From: Gammaproteobacteria bacterium
GTDB taxonomy: Bacteria; Pseudomonadota; Gammaproteobacteria; Pseudomonadales; Pseudomonadaceae
Assembly: GCA_903970465.1 (NCBI GenBank)
Contig: CAJCIO010000053.1
Coordinates: 1-50,881 of the forward strand
Direction: 5' to 3'
Length of the DNA stretch: 50,881 bases
The position numbers and the translations under genes were made by a program. Below, one piece after another: positions 34,953 to 44,054 of this stretch (position 1 is the first letter of the stretch; every line of letters begins with the position of its first letter). The notes beneath the pieces were generated by a model, which was not told where the DNA came from, ran no database searches, and saw only the letters and a list, made by a program, of their open reading frames with translations.

Positions 34953-36149
34953 ATGAGTGAACACGTTTTCGCCGAGCGCATCGTGCAGAATCTGCTCGAT
35001 ACCGACCTCTATAAACTGTCAATGATGCAGGCAGTACTGCACAACTATCCGAATGTCGAGGTCGAATGGGAGTTTCGCTGCCGGAATGGCGAAGACCTGC
35101 GCCCCTATTTAGGCGAAATACGCCGACATATAGAAAGCATGTGCGAACTCAGCCTGGGCGATGACGAGCTGGCCTTTCTGGAAAGCATCAATTTCATGAA
35201 GCCGGATTTCCTGCGCTTTCTGGGGTTGTTCCGCTTCAATCTGCGCTACCTGCACACCAGTATCGAAAACGACCAGCTGTGTATCCGCCTGCGCGGGCCA
35301 TGGCTGCACGTCATTCTGTTCGAGGTGCCCTTGCTGGCGACCGTCAGTGAAGTGCGCAACCGCGCGCGCTTTCCAAAGGTGGCCATGAGTGACGCGCGGG
35401 ATCAGCTTTACCGCAAGTTCGATTGGCTAAGCGCGAATGCCAGCGACGACGAACTGGCCGAGCTTCAAGTGGCGGACTTCGGCACGCGGCGGCGGTTTTC
35501 GTACAACGTGCAGGAAGAAATCGTGACCTGTCTGCACAAGGACTTTCCCGCACGCTTCGTCGGCACCAGCAATATGCACCTGGCGCGCAAGCTCGATATC
35601 AAGCCGCTGGGCACCATGGCCCATGAATGGATCATGGCCCATCAGCAACTCGGGCCGCGGTTGATAGACAGCCAGATCGCCGCGCTGGACTGCTGGGTGC
35701 GTGAGTATCGGGGCCTGCTGGGCATTGCCCTGACCGATACGATCACCATGGATGCCTTCCTCAACGATTTCGATCTGTACTTCGCCAAGCTGTTCGACGG
35801 CCTGCGCCACGACTCCGGCGACCCCATCGTGTGGGCGGAAAAAGCCATCGCCCATTACCGCCGACTGGGCATCGACCCGCGGACCAAGACGCTGGTGTTC
35901 TCTGACGGTTTGAATCTGCCCGGGGCGCTGTCGATATTCCGTGCGTTGCGCGGTCGCATCAATGTCAGCTTCGGCATTGGCACCAACCTGACCTGCGACA
36001 TCCCAGGCGTGGAGCCGATGAGCATCGTGCTGAAGATGACCGACTGCAACGGCCAGCCGGTGGCGAAGATCTCCGACGAAGCGGCAAAGACTCAATGCCG
36101 GGACGAGAATTTCGTGGCGTACATGCGCCATGTATTCAAGGTGAAGTAA
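34953..36149 (+). CDS. pncB: Nicotinate phosphoribosyltransferase PncB
   Basis: The 398-residue enzyme converts nicotinate and PRPP to nicotinate mononucleotide in NAD salvage, coupled to ATP hydrolysis. Patterns include [53 protein letters not shown] (H224 is the likely phosphorylated histidine), [11 protein letters not shown], and LVFSDGLNL with [11 protein letters not shown]. The ATG at 34953 follows TGAGGAG. In P. aeruginosa nadE follows pncB; here no nadE is present and azurin follows in the opposite direction. Confidence 0.95.
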   Translation: MSEHVFAERIVQNLLDTDLYKLSMMQAVLHNYPNVEVEWEFRCRNGEDLRPYLGEIRRHIESMCELSLGDDELAFLESINFMKPDFLRFLGLFRFNLRYLHTSIENDQLCIRLRGPWLHVILFEVPLLATVSEVRNRARFPKVAMSDARDQLYRKFDWLSANASDDELAELQVADFGTRRRFSYNVQEEIVTCLHKDFPARFVGTSNMHLARKLDIKPLGTMAHEWIMAHQQLGPRLIDSQIAALDCWVREYRGLLGIALTDTITMDAFLNDFDLYFAKLFDGLRHDSGDPIVWAEKAIAHYRRLGIDPRTKTLVFSDGLNLPGALSIFRALRGRINVSFGIGTNLTCDIPGVEPMSIVLKMTDCNGQPVAKISDEAAKTQCRDENFVAYMRHVFKVK

Positions 36150-36210
36150 TGGCGAGTGTGGGCGTGCAGCCCTGAAAGCCCCCACAGCGTTGACCGGTCC
36201 TGAGTCGTCC

Positions 36211-36258
36211 CTCTGTAGGAGCAAGGCTTGCCCGCGAAAGGGCCGGAACTGCCGGCCC
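36211..36258. repeat. Single REP unit and hairpin between pncB and azu
   Basis: A lone REP unit, CTCTGTAGGAGCAAGGCTTG followed by CCCGCGAAAGGGCC (36211-36244), runs into a perfect hairpin, GGGCCGG-AACTG-CCGGCCC (to 36258). Read on the minus strand the hairpin is followed by TTTCG, so it may end the azu transcript. The genes are convergent. Confidence 0.7.
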
Positions 36259-36292
36259 AAAATCCCTGAGTCTCGCACCGGTAAAGCCAGCC

Positions 36293-36742
36293 TCAATCCA
36301 CCAGCTTGAGGCTGCCCTTCATCATCGCGATATGGCCTGGGAAGGTGCACAAGAACTCGTACGCTTCCCCGGCACTCAACTTCGCCACATTGAACGTCAC
36401 GCTGTCGGTCTCGCCCCCGCCGATCAATTTGGTGTGGGCGATGACGCGCTCGTCGCTCGCCTTCACGTAGTCGCTGTCGGCACCGGCAGTCATGCCGTCA
36501 CTGGCCACTGCCTTGGCATCGGCCTCCTTGGCCAGCACCCAGTTGTGGCCCATGACTGCCTTGGGCAAGGAGCCGGAGTGGGTCAACTTGACGGTGAAGG
36601 TCTTGCAGCTCTTGCTGACCTCAATGGTCTTTGTGTCGAACATCATGGTGTCGGTGGAATCGACCGTGATGGCGCACTCGGCGGCCAGCAAATGGGCACT
36701 GAACAGGCTCAAGGCAGTAAGGGCAAGGGATTTTCCCAGCAT
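36293..36742 (-). CDS. azu: Azurin (type 1 copper protein)
   Basis: The 149-residue precursor has a signal peptide ending SAHLLA and a mature protein of about 128 residues starting [11 protein letters not shown]. Copper ligands are visible: the histidine of MGHNW, the cysteine of [10 protein letters not shown], and the histidine and methionine of PGHIAMM. The disulfide cysteines are in AECAI and SKSCKTF. Azurin is a periplasmic electron carrier linked to denitrification and redox stress. It seems monocistronic; the ATG at 36742 has a weak GGAGATC upstream. No clear Anr box with TTGAT-N4-ATCAA spacing was found. Confidence 0.97.
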   Translation of the reverse strand: MLGKSLALTALSLFSAHLLAAECAITVDSTDTMMFDTKTIEVSKSCKTFTVKLTHSGSLPKAVMGHNWVLAKEADAKAVASDGMTAGADSDYVKASDERVIAHTKLIGGGETDSVTFNVAKLSAGEAYEFLCTFPGHIAMMKGSLKLVD

Positions 36743-36881
36743 GAGGGCAGATCTCCGGAAGGTGGCTTGAGAGGACGGAATGCGGGGATTGCAGATCCCT
36801 CTATCAGGCTGATCGAGACAATCAACGAGTCAAACATAACGGCCGCGGTCAGGATGCACAACATCCCCAAGGAGAAACCCT

Positions 36882-36959
36882 ATGCGCATCAATGCCCTGC
36901 TTCGCCAAGTACTGGTTGCCTACGCCTGTGGTGCGAGTGGTGCCAGCCCCCAGAGTTGA
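36882..36959 (+). CDS. Possible 25-residue small ORF
   Basis: A short frame, MRINALLRQVLVAYACGASG followed by ASPQS, starts 7 nt after a perfect AAGGAG (36869-36874). It has a signal-like N-terminus with a basic residue and hydrophobic core, but ends early. It may be a real microprotein, a leader peptide, or the 5' remnant of a lost gene between azu and the transglutaminase gene. No downstream in-frame coding continuation was seen. Confidence 0.3.
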   Translation: MRINALLRQVLVAYACGASGASPQS

Positions 36960-37025
36960 TCGCCGATATCCGGAACAACCCTGTGGTGAGGGGGGCCAAC
37001 TTGACGATCTCGCAATGACACCACA

Positions 37026-37937
37026 TCACGGCAACAGCTTTTTGGCCTCTTGCGCCGGCATCACCGTCACCTGCACTTCCGGATCATGGTTGCCGCCACC
37101 CAGAATCACCCCGCGCAGCGGTGATACATCGGAAAAGTCCCGGCCCCAGGCCAGAGTAATGTGCTCCAGAGCAGGCTGTACGTTGTTGGTAGGGTCGAAG
37201 TCCACCCAGCCCAGCGTCGGACAGAACACCGACACCCACGCGTGGGACGCATCGGCGCCGATCATCCGCGGCTGACCCGGTGGCGGCTGAGTCAGCAGAT
37301 AACCGCTGACATAACGCGCCGCCAGGCCACGGGACCGCAGGCACGCCAGCATCAAGTGGGCGAAATCCTGGCAAACACCACGGCGAGTCTCCAGCACTTC
37401 CAGCAGCGGAGTCGCCACCTGAGTAGCCTCGGCGTCGAAGGTGAACTCCTTGAAGATCTTCTCCATCAAGGCCTGCACGCCCAGCATCAACGGCCGCCCG
37501 GCCGGGAAGCAGCTTTGCGAGAACCCCACGAAATTCTTTTTCAGGCGCACATAGGGCGACTCGAAACGATAGCGGCATGCTTCCAGCAACTGCCTGGCGA
37601 CCGGTTTGCTGCTGTAGCACAGCGCATCGCGGGTCGCCTCCCACGCCGGGGACGTCTTGAAGTCCAAGGCCGGCCTGCGCAGCACTTCGACCTGCAAGCG
37701 CGCGCACACCCGCAACTCATCGTGGGGCCGCTCGAAATCCAGACGGGTCAGCGGATTGCCGAACACGTCGAGCTCATCCATGCGCTGCGTCGGGTCGGGG
37801 GTGATCTGTAGTGCCTGTTCGTGGCAGACCTGCCATTCGCACTCGCGCGGCCACAGGTGCGCGAGCTGCTGGGCCAGGGACACCGGGCTGTCATATTGAT
37901 AATGGGTGTCGTGAATAATCGTGTAATGGGCGCTCAT
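37026..37937 (-). CDS. Transglutaminase family protein
   Basis: The 303-residue protein has an N-terminal beta-rich domain (YTIIHDTHYQYDSPVSLAQQ) and a transglutaminase-like cysteine protease core. The likely triad is C189 (RRGVCQDFAHL), H232 (DASHAWV) and D248 (WVDFDPTNN). There is no signal peptide. It lies next to an ATP-grasp/alpha-E protein and shares this arrangement with many bacteria; the system is thought to make or modify peptides, but the substrate is unknown. The start overlaps the stop of the ATP-grasp gene (ATGA-like, 1 bp), so the two are translationally coupled. Confidence 0.9.
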   Translation of the reverse strand: MSAHYTIIHDTHYQYDSPVSLAQQLAHLWPRECEWQVCHEQALQITPDPTQRMDELDVFGNPLTRLDFERPHDELRVCARLQVEVLRRPALDFKTSPAWEATRDALCYSSKPVARQLLEACRYRFESPYVRLKKNFVGFSQSCFPAGRPLMLGVQALMEKIFKEFTFDAEATQVATPLLEVLETRRGVCQDFAHLMLACLRSRGLAARYVSGYLLTQPPPGQPRMIGADASHAWVSVFCPTLGWVDFDPTNNVQPALEHITLAWGRDFSDVSPLRGVILGGGNHDPEVQVTVMPAQEAKKLLP

Positions 37938-40423
37938 CAGACGGACACCGTTTGCTGGCTGATATCGTCGACATGGGCAAAATGACGCATGGCCAGGCGA
38001 TCGGAGACTTGGCTGCTGGCCTCAGTGACGTCCCGCAACAACTCGCTCAGCCCCTCCAGGACCGCGCGCACACAGGCCACGCCGAACAACGAATACTCCA
38101 GAGTGCCAAGGTCGAACCGCGACAGGCGCTCGATCAGCGGCGCCAGCAGTTTGTCCCGCGGCGCTGAGAATTCGTCGTTCAGGCGTCGCAACGAGCGCGC
38201 CACCAGCTTGAGCTGGAAGAAGACCGCGTGGGGGTTCTGGGCGTCGAGCAGCAACAAGTCGAGGACTGGAATCAACTGCGGCTCGGCCAGGTAGCGCGAG
38301 CGATAGGTAATGCTCGAGTTGCCCAGTTCCAGCAGCCATTCCAGCCCGGCCTGATCGAACACGGCCTCGCTTTCCATGAACGCCGAGAGGCTGGTGCTGA
38401 GGAACTGCAAGCGCTCGATGCGTCGGCCGATCATCAGGAATCGCCAGCCTTCATCGCGGGTCATGTCGTCGAGGGCAAAACCCGACAACGCCGCCAGCGA
38501 CATCACCAGGCGGTTGAGAAAGTCGAGCAGTTCGCCGAAATCGGCATCCTCGACATCAAGGGTGACGGCTTCGCGCTGCAACTCCACCAGCGCTTGCCAA
38601 TTCTCGCGCGAGAGCTTGCCGCGCACTTGGGACGCCGCCCACTGCAAGCGCTGCAAGTTGGAGCGCAGGCTGAAGGGCCAGTCCTCGCCCATCAGCGCTG
38701 CGCGAATACGTTCCTGCATATCGCCCTCGTCAGGCAGCAGGTTGATGCTCACCGCCAGGTCGACTGCCGCCTGCAGCGCCTTGGGGTCATCACCGTCGAT
38801 ATAGCGCCCGAGGATGATACGCAGCAGGCGCGCGCTGTCGTCGCAGCGCTCGCAATAACGGCCGAACCAGAACAGGTTCTCGACCACCCGCGACGGCAGA
38901 TAAGGATCGCGACGCACCAGCTCCGGTACCCCGATCGGGCGCTGAGCACGCCATTGTTCGCCTGTGGGGGCCTGGTTGCCCAGCACCCAGGTGTCCTTGC
39001 TGGCACCGCCGCGCTGCATCGACACCACCTCGGCGTCAGCCTCGCCGGCTACCCGCGTCAGGCCACCCGGCAGGACTCGATAACCGACCTCGTCAGCCAC
39101 CGCGTAAACCCGCATGCCGATCGCTCGCGGTTGCAAGGAACCGCCCTCGGGCTGCCATACCGGCGCCTGGGACAACTGCGCCATCTCTTGCGCGACGTAG
39201 GCATAAGGCCGCGCTCGCAGCCGGGCGGCGAGCTCCTCGCGCTGCGTGGCGTCGAGGTCGCGACCGAACACCGGGGCAAAACTCTGGGACGGGAACGCCG
39301 GCTTGATCAGCAAGGTGTCGAGCTTCTCCAGCGCCTGAGCCAGCACCGGCGGCTCACCGCACCACCAGGTGGCGATCGACGGCAGGATCAGCTCTTCGCC
39401 GAACAGGTGCTCGTTGATCTTCGGCAAGAAGCCCAGCAAACCGGGGGACTCCAGCACGCCACTCCCCAACGCGTTGGTGACCAGCACCCGTCCCTGGCGC
39501 ACCGCCTGCAACAGGCCGGGCACACCCAGCGCGGAATCGGTACGCAGCTCCAGCGGATCGCAGAAATCATCGTCGAGACGACGCATGATCGCGTGCACAC
39601 GGCGCAAACCGCTGAGGGTCTTGAGGTACACCGTGGCGTCACGCACCGTCAGGTCGCCGCCTTCGACCAACGGGTAGCCCAGCTGGCGAGCCAGGTACAG
39701 GTGCTCGAAATAGCTTTCGTTGAAACGCCCTGGCGTCAGCAACACCACCAGCGGCGCTTCGTTGTCGTCGGGCGCAAGGCGTATCAGGGTGTCCTGCAGG
39801 GTGCGGAAAAACCCGGCCATATGCCGCACTTGCAGGTCGCGGTACAAGTCGGGAAAAGCCCGTGACACGCTCATGCGGTTTTCCAGCGCATACCCGGCGC
39901 CCGATGGTGCTTGGGAGCGGTCCGCCGTCACCCACCAGCGACCGTCCGGCGCACGGGCCAGGTCGACCGCGTACAAGTGCAAAAAGATATTCTGCGGCGG
40001 CACGATGCCTTGGCAAGGCCAGAGGAAATTATTGTGCCCGTAGACCAGCTCGGCCGGCAGCAAGCCTTCCTGGATCAGCGTCTGCGGCCCGTAGATGTCC
40101 GCCAGCACGGCATTGAGCAAGCGCGCACGCTGGGCGATACCGGCCGACAGCTGCTGCCACTCCTCGGCATCGATCAAATGGGGCAGCAGGTCGAGCTCCC
40201 AGGGCCGGTCGGCGCCCTTGGGGTCGGCATAGACGTTATAGGTGACGCCGTTCTCCTGAATCTGCCGTGTCAGCAGGGCCTGGCGCTGGGCAAGCTGCCC
40301 CGGGCTCAAGCGCTGCACCTGATCGAACAGGCGCTGCCAATGCGGGCGCACGGCCCCATCGGCCTCGAGCATCTCGTGGTAGGTACCCGGGGTGAGCGGG
40401 TATGGGTCAAGCAGGTCTGGCAT
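37937..40423 (-). CDS. Circularly permuted ATP-grasp protein fused to alpha-E domain
   Basis: The 828-residue protein has a type 2 circularly permuted ATP-grasp domain (about 1-500), with ARLLNAVLADIYGPQTLIQEGLLP, TADRSQAPSGAGYALENR and FLPKINEHLFGEELILPS. An alpha-E domain (DUF403 type, about 510-828) follows, with RVVENLFWFGRYCERCDDSARLLRIILGRYIDG. In many bacteria these two are separate genes; here they are fused. ATP-grasp enzymes of this class ligate carboxylates to amines, so with the transglutaminase-type partners it may build and process a peptide product. A strong terminator-like hairpin lies upstream, so it probably has its own promoter. Confidence 0.9.
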   Translation of the reverse strand: MPDLLDPYPLTPGTYHEMLEADGAVRPHWQRLFDQVQRLSPGQLAQRQALLTRQIQENGVTYNVYADPKGADRPWELDLLPHLIDAEEWQQLSAGIAQRARLLNAVLADIYGPQTLIQEGLLPAELVYGHNNFLWPCQGIVPPQNIFLHLYAVDLARAPDGRWWVTADRSQAPSGAGYALENRMSVSRAFPDLYRDLQVRHMAGFFRTLQDTLIRLAPDDNEAPLVVLLTPGRFNESYFEHLYLARQLGYPLVEGGDLTVRDATVYLKTLSGLRRVHAIMRRLDDDFCDPLELRTDSALGVPGLLQAVRQGRVLVTNALGSGVLESPGLLGFLPKINEHLFGEELILPSIATWWCGEPPVLAQALEKLDTLLIKPAFPSQSFAPVFGRDLDATQREELAARLRARPYAYVAQEMAQLSQAPVWQPEGGSLQPRAIGMRVYAVADEVGYRVLPGGLTRVAGEADAEVVSMQRGGASKDTWVLGNQAPTGEQWRAQRPIGVPELVRRDPYLPSRVVENLFWFGRYCERCDDSARLLRIILGRYIDGDDPKALQAAVDLAVSINLLPDEGDMQERIRAALMGEDWPFSLRSNLQRLQWAASQVRGKLSRENWQALVELQREAVTLDVEDADFGELLDFLNRLVMSLAALSGFALDDMTRDEGWRFLMIGRRIERLQFLSTSLSAFMESEAVFDQAGLEWLLELGNSSITYRSRYLAEPQLIPVLDLLLLDAQNPHAVFFQLKLVARSLRRLNDEFSAPRDKLLAPLIERLSRFDLGTLEYSLFGVACVRAVLEGLSELLRDVTEASSQVSDRLAMRHFAHVDDISQQTVSV

Positions 40424-40482
40424 GGAACGCTCGGCAGCAAACGGAATAAGGTCAGATTAGCGCAGACACCCAGAGACAAAAG

Positions 40483-40510
40483 CCCCGCGCCATGCAGCCA
40501 TGGCGCGGGG
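40483..40510 (-). terminator. Terminator after the DUF2126-type gene
   Basis: CCCCGCGCCATG and CATGGCGCGGGG form a perfect 12-bp stem with a 4-nt loop. In the minus direction it is followed by CTTTTG. It starts 16 nt after the stop of the 1094-residue gene and separates it from the ATP-grasp gene. Confidence 0.85.
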
Positions 40511-40525
40511 TTCTGGAGGGGTTGA

Positions 40526-43500
40526 TCAGCCGCGACGCATATCCAGTGTCATCGGCAGCTCATCGTTGATCTTCAGTGGCGCGGCATCCATCCGGCCCGG
40601 CGTGTGGCCGATGCGGAAGAAGCGCGACAGACGACGGCTCTCCGCCTCGTTCGCATTGATCGGCAGGGTTTCGTAACTGCGCCCGCCTGGATGGGTGACA
40701 TGATACTGGCAACCACCCAACGAGCGCTGCATCCATGTGTCGAGCAGGTCGAAAACCAGCGGTGCATGCACCGGGATGGTCGGCTGCAGACAGTTCGGCG
40801 GCTGCCAGGCACGGAAGCGTACCCCCGCCACGAACTCGCCGACCCGGCCGGTGGGATGCAGGGGCACGGCGCGACCGTTACAAGTCAGCACATAGCGATC
40901 CGGCGGCATGCCGCTGAGCTTGACCTGCAAGCGCTCGAGCGACGAATCCACGTAACGCACAGTGCCGCCTGCGGTGCCTTCTTCGCCCAGTACATGCCAG
41001 GGTTCCAGGGCAGTGCGCAGTTCCAGCTTGATGCCGTTGACCTCGTAATCGCCGACTTTCGGGAAACGGAATTCCCGGTGCGCCGCGAACCAATCAACCT
41101 TGAAGGCATAGCCGGCGCTGTTGAGGTCGGCGATCACATCGGCGAAATCCTGCTCGATGAAGTGCGGCAGCAAGTAGCGATCGTGCAGTTCAGTCCCCCA
41201 GCGCGCCAACTTGGCCGGCGCGTAAGGCTGACGCCAGAACTTCGAGACCAGCGCCCGCAGCAACAACTGCTGGACCAGGCACATGCGTGCATGGGGCGGC
41301 ATTTCAAAGGCTCGCAGCTCCAGCAGGCCGAGGCGCCCGGTGGCACCGTCGGGCGAATAGAGCTTGTCGATACAGAATTCGGCGCGGTGCGTGTTGCCGG
41401 TCACGTCGATCAACAGGTTGCGCAGCAAGCGGTCCACCAGCCATGGCGCGCAAGGCTGACCGGGCGGCGGCATCTGCGAGAAGGCGATCTCGAGTTCGTA
41501 GAGTGAATCGTTGCGCGCTTCGTCGACCCGTGGCGCCTGGGAGGTCGGGCCGATGAACAGCCCGGAGAACAGGTACGACAGCGACGGGTGATTGTGCCAA
41601 TAGCTGATCAGGCTGCGCAGCAGATCAGGGCGCCGCAGGAAGGGCGAATCCCCTGGCGTGGCACCGCCGAGCACGAAGTGGTTGCCACCGCCGGTACCGG
41701 TGTGGCGGCCGTCGATCATGAATTTCTCGGTGGTCAGGCGGTTGAGCCGGGCCTGTTCGTAGAGAAACTCGGTGCTCTGCACCAGTTGTGCCCAGCTCGA
41801 CGAGGGCTGCACGTTGACCTCGATCACGCCTGGGTCCGGGGTGATGCGGAAGTTGGCCAGGCGCGGATCGGCTGGCGGCTCGTAGCCTTCCAGCAGCACC
41901 GGGCAACGCAGCTCCTTGGCCGCCGACTCGATGACACTCACCAGCTGCAGGTAGTCTTCAAGACGCTCCAGCGGCGGCATGAACAGATATAAACGGCCTT
42001 CCCGGGCTTCGGCGCAGAGCGCGGTGCGGGTCAGCCAAGCGGCGGACTCGTCGATTTTCGGTTCGCGCTCTTCAGCCTGGACGGTGCGCTGGTTGCCACT
42101 GGTGGCGTGCAACTGCTCCAGCGCCGGAAGGCCAGGCAGGTCCTGATTCTGGTCGATAGGCAAGACGAACGGATATTCCGCCGCCGTGACCCACGGCTGC
42201 GAGGCCAAAGGTAGGCGATAGCCCAAGGGCGAGTCGCCCGGCACCAGGCGGCAATGGTTATCGCGCAGGTACCAGCGCCCACTCTGCCATTGATCACCGG
42301 CCGCCGTGCGCGCCAGCGGCAGCACCTGGCCGACGACCTTGTCCAGGCCCTGGGTGAAGACGCTGCGCAAGCGCTTGCGCTCCATTTCATCCTTGAGGCG
42401 CGGGTCTTCGGCCTTGACGTTGGAGGGCAGCGCGCCTTCGCGCCACAGGTAGTAGAAGTTGTCCTCGTACGCAGGGAACACGTAGCGGGTCGGCAGTTTG
42501 AGGCGCTCGGCGACGCAGGCCAGAAAGCGCCCCGCGGTCTCGCCCGTGGCACCGTAGTCTTCGGTCTCGTCGGCGACCAGGCGCTCATCCTTCCAGATGC
42601 GCTCGCCGTCCAGTCGCCAGTAGCAATTGAGCGACCAGCGCGGCAGTTGCTCGCCCGGATACCATTTACCCTGGCCGAAGTGCACCAGGCCATCGGGGGC
42701 ATACTTGTCGCGCATGCGCTTGTACAGCTCGGCTGACAGCTTGCGCTTGGTCGGGCCCAGAGCCGCGGTGTTCCACTCGGCGCCATCGGGGTCGTCGACC
42801 GACACGAACGTCGGTTCGCCGCCCATCGTCAGGCGCACGTCGCCGGCTTGCAGATCGCCGTCGATGTGCTCACCGAGGGCGAGGATGGTCTGCCACTCGC
42901 TGTCGCTGTAGGGTTTGGTGACCCGCGGGGCCTCCCACACGCGCTCCACCGACATCTCGTGGGAAAACTCTGCCTCGCACGGCTCGACCAAACCGCTGAT
43001 CGGCGCCGCTGAAGTCGGGTCGGGGCTGCAGGCCAGCGGGATGTGACCTTCGCCGGCGAACAAGCCGGAGGTCGCATCCAACCCCACCCAGCCCGCGCCT
43101 GGCAGATAGACTTCGCACCAGGCATGCAGGTCGGTGAAATCGACGTCGGTGCCCGAAGGGCCGTCGAGGGATGCCTGGTCGGCTTTTAGCTGAATCAGAT
43201 AGCCAGATACAAAACGCGCGGCCATGCCCAGATGACGCAGCAATTGCACCAGCAACCACGCCGAGTCGCGGCACGAGCCCGACGCATCGGTCAGTGTGTG
43301 CTCCGGGGTCTGCACACCGGGCTCCATGCGGATCAGGTAGCGGATGTCTTCGCTGAGCTTCTGGTTGAGTCCCACGAGGAAATCGATGGTCGGAATCGGC
43401 ACGCGGCTGATGCCGTCCAGATACGCCTTGAACTTGGGCGTCAGCGGCAGCTTTTCGAGATACGAACCGAGCTCGTGCTGTTCATCCTTGCTGTAGGTGA

Positions 43501-43810
43501 ACGGCGCCTTTTCGGCATAGGGCTCAAGGAAAAAGTCGAACGGGTTGAAAATCGCCATTTCGGCGACCAGATCCACTTCAACGCGGAACTCGGTGGTTTT
43601 TTCCGGAAACACCAGGCGCGCCAGGTAGTTGCCCTGAGGATCCTGTTGCCAGTTGGTGAAGTGCTCTTCAGGCAGTACTTTCAGCGAATAGGAGAGGATG
43701 CGTGTGCGGCTATGGGGCGCCGGGCGCAGACGGACGATCTGCGGGCCGAGCTCAATGGCCCGGTCATAGCGGTAATGCGTGATGTGATGCAACGCGACAT
43801 GTATCGACAC
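40526..43810 (-). CDS. Transglutaminase family protein with C-terminal DUF2126-type region
   Basis: The 1094-residue protein has an N-terminal transglutaminase-like domain (about 1-290) with likely triad C180 (SGSCRDSAWLL), H229 (DLHAWCEVYLPGAGW) and D245 (GLDATSG). A very long C-terminal region of DUF2126 type follows, with LTMGGEPTFVSVDDPDGAEWNTAALGP, HTGTGGGNHFVLGGATPGDSPFLRRPDLL and EFCIDKLYSPDGATGRLGLLELRAFEMPPHARM; its pattern resembles glutamine-synthetase/guanido-kinase-like ligases. The start is GTG at 43810: AGGAGG lies 6 nt upstream, and SIHVALHHITHYRYDR is the usual N-terminus. An upstream TTG has no such site. It is part of the conserved cluster with the two genes at 37026-40423. 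Confidence 0.88.
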   Translation of the reverse strand: MSIHVALHHITHYRYDRAIELGPQIVRLRPAPHSRTRILSYSLKVLPEEHFTNWQQDPQGNYLARLVFPEKTTEFRVEVDLVAEMAIFNPFDFFLEPYAEKAPFTYSKDEQHELGSYLEKLPLTPKFKAYLDGISRVPIPTIDFLVGLNQKLSEDIRYLIRMEPGVQTPEHTLTDASGSCRDSAWLLVQLLRHLGMAARFVSGYLIQLKADQASLDGPSGTDVDFTDLHAWCEVYLPGAGWVGLDATSGLFAGEGHIPLACSPDPTSAAPISGLVEPCEAEFSHEMSVERVWEAPRVTKPYSDSEWQTILALGEHIDGDLQAGDVRLTMGGEPTFVSVDDPDGAEWNTAALGPTKRKLSAELYKRMRDKYAPDGLVHFGQGKWYPGEQLPRWSLNCYWRLDGERIWKDERLVADETEDYGATGETAGRFLACVAERLKLPTRYVFPAYEDNFYYLWREGALPSNVKAEDPRLKDEMERKRLRSVFTQGLDKVVGQVLPLARTAAGDQWQSGRWYLRDNHCRLVPGDSPLGYRLPLASQPWVTAAEYPFVLPIDQNQDLPGLPALEQLHATSGNQRTVQAEEREPKIDESAAWLTRTALCAEAREGRLYLFMPPLERLEDYLQLVSVIESAAKELRCPVLLEGYEPPADPRLANFRITPDPGVIEVNVQPSSSWAQLVQSTEFLYEQARLNRLTTEKFMIDGRHTGTGGGNHFVLGGATPGDSPFLRRPDLLRSLISYWHNHPSLSYLFSGLFIGPTSQAPRVDEARNDSLYELEIAFSQMPPPGQPCAPWLVDRLLRNLLIDVTGNTHRAEFCIDKLYSPDGATGRLGLLELRAFEMPPHARMCLVQQLLLRALVSKFWRQPYAPAKLARWGTELHDRYLLPHFIEQDFADVIADLNSAGYAFKVDWFAAHREFRFPKVGDYEVNGIKLELRTALEPWHVLGEEGTAGGTVRYVDSSLERLQVKLSGMPPDRYVLTCNGRAVPLHPTGRVGEFVAGVRFRAWQPPNCLQPTIPVHAPLVFDLLDTWMQRSLGGCQYHVTHPGGRSYETLPINANEAESRRLSRFFRIGHTPGRMDAAPLKINDELPMTLDMRRG

Positions 43811-44054
43811 AGCGTGCCTCCTGCAGACCTGGACGTTGAATGCAATGCGCAAGACTTATGCCATGCGGCGCCCTGCGGGCCTTTCACGAGAGCCTGACGG
43901 CGCCAGGCACCAAAACCGTGCTTTTTAGCCAAGGCGCTTGAAGGTTCGCACAGAAATCGTGCTCATGCAGAATTTTCGAGAGATCAGCGCTTATCTCACT
44001 ACCACCGGGATCGATGCGGGCAGGGAGTTAATCAGGTTTTGAACGGAGACGACC

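Noticed and set aside
34675..34956. 93-codon frame between livK and pncB
   Set aside because: No Shine-Dalgarno, poor composition, and it runs into the pncB start; the region is better explained as regulatory.
36815..36832. Anr/FNR box upstream of azu
   Set aside because: TTGAT and ATCAG halves are 7 bases apart instead of 4.
38228..39865. 545-codon open frame opposite the ATP-grasp gene
   Set aside because: Antisense shadow with Gln/His/Arg-rich low-information sequence; the minus-strand gene is clearly real.
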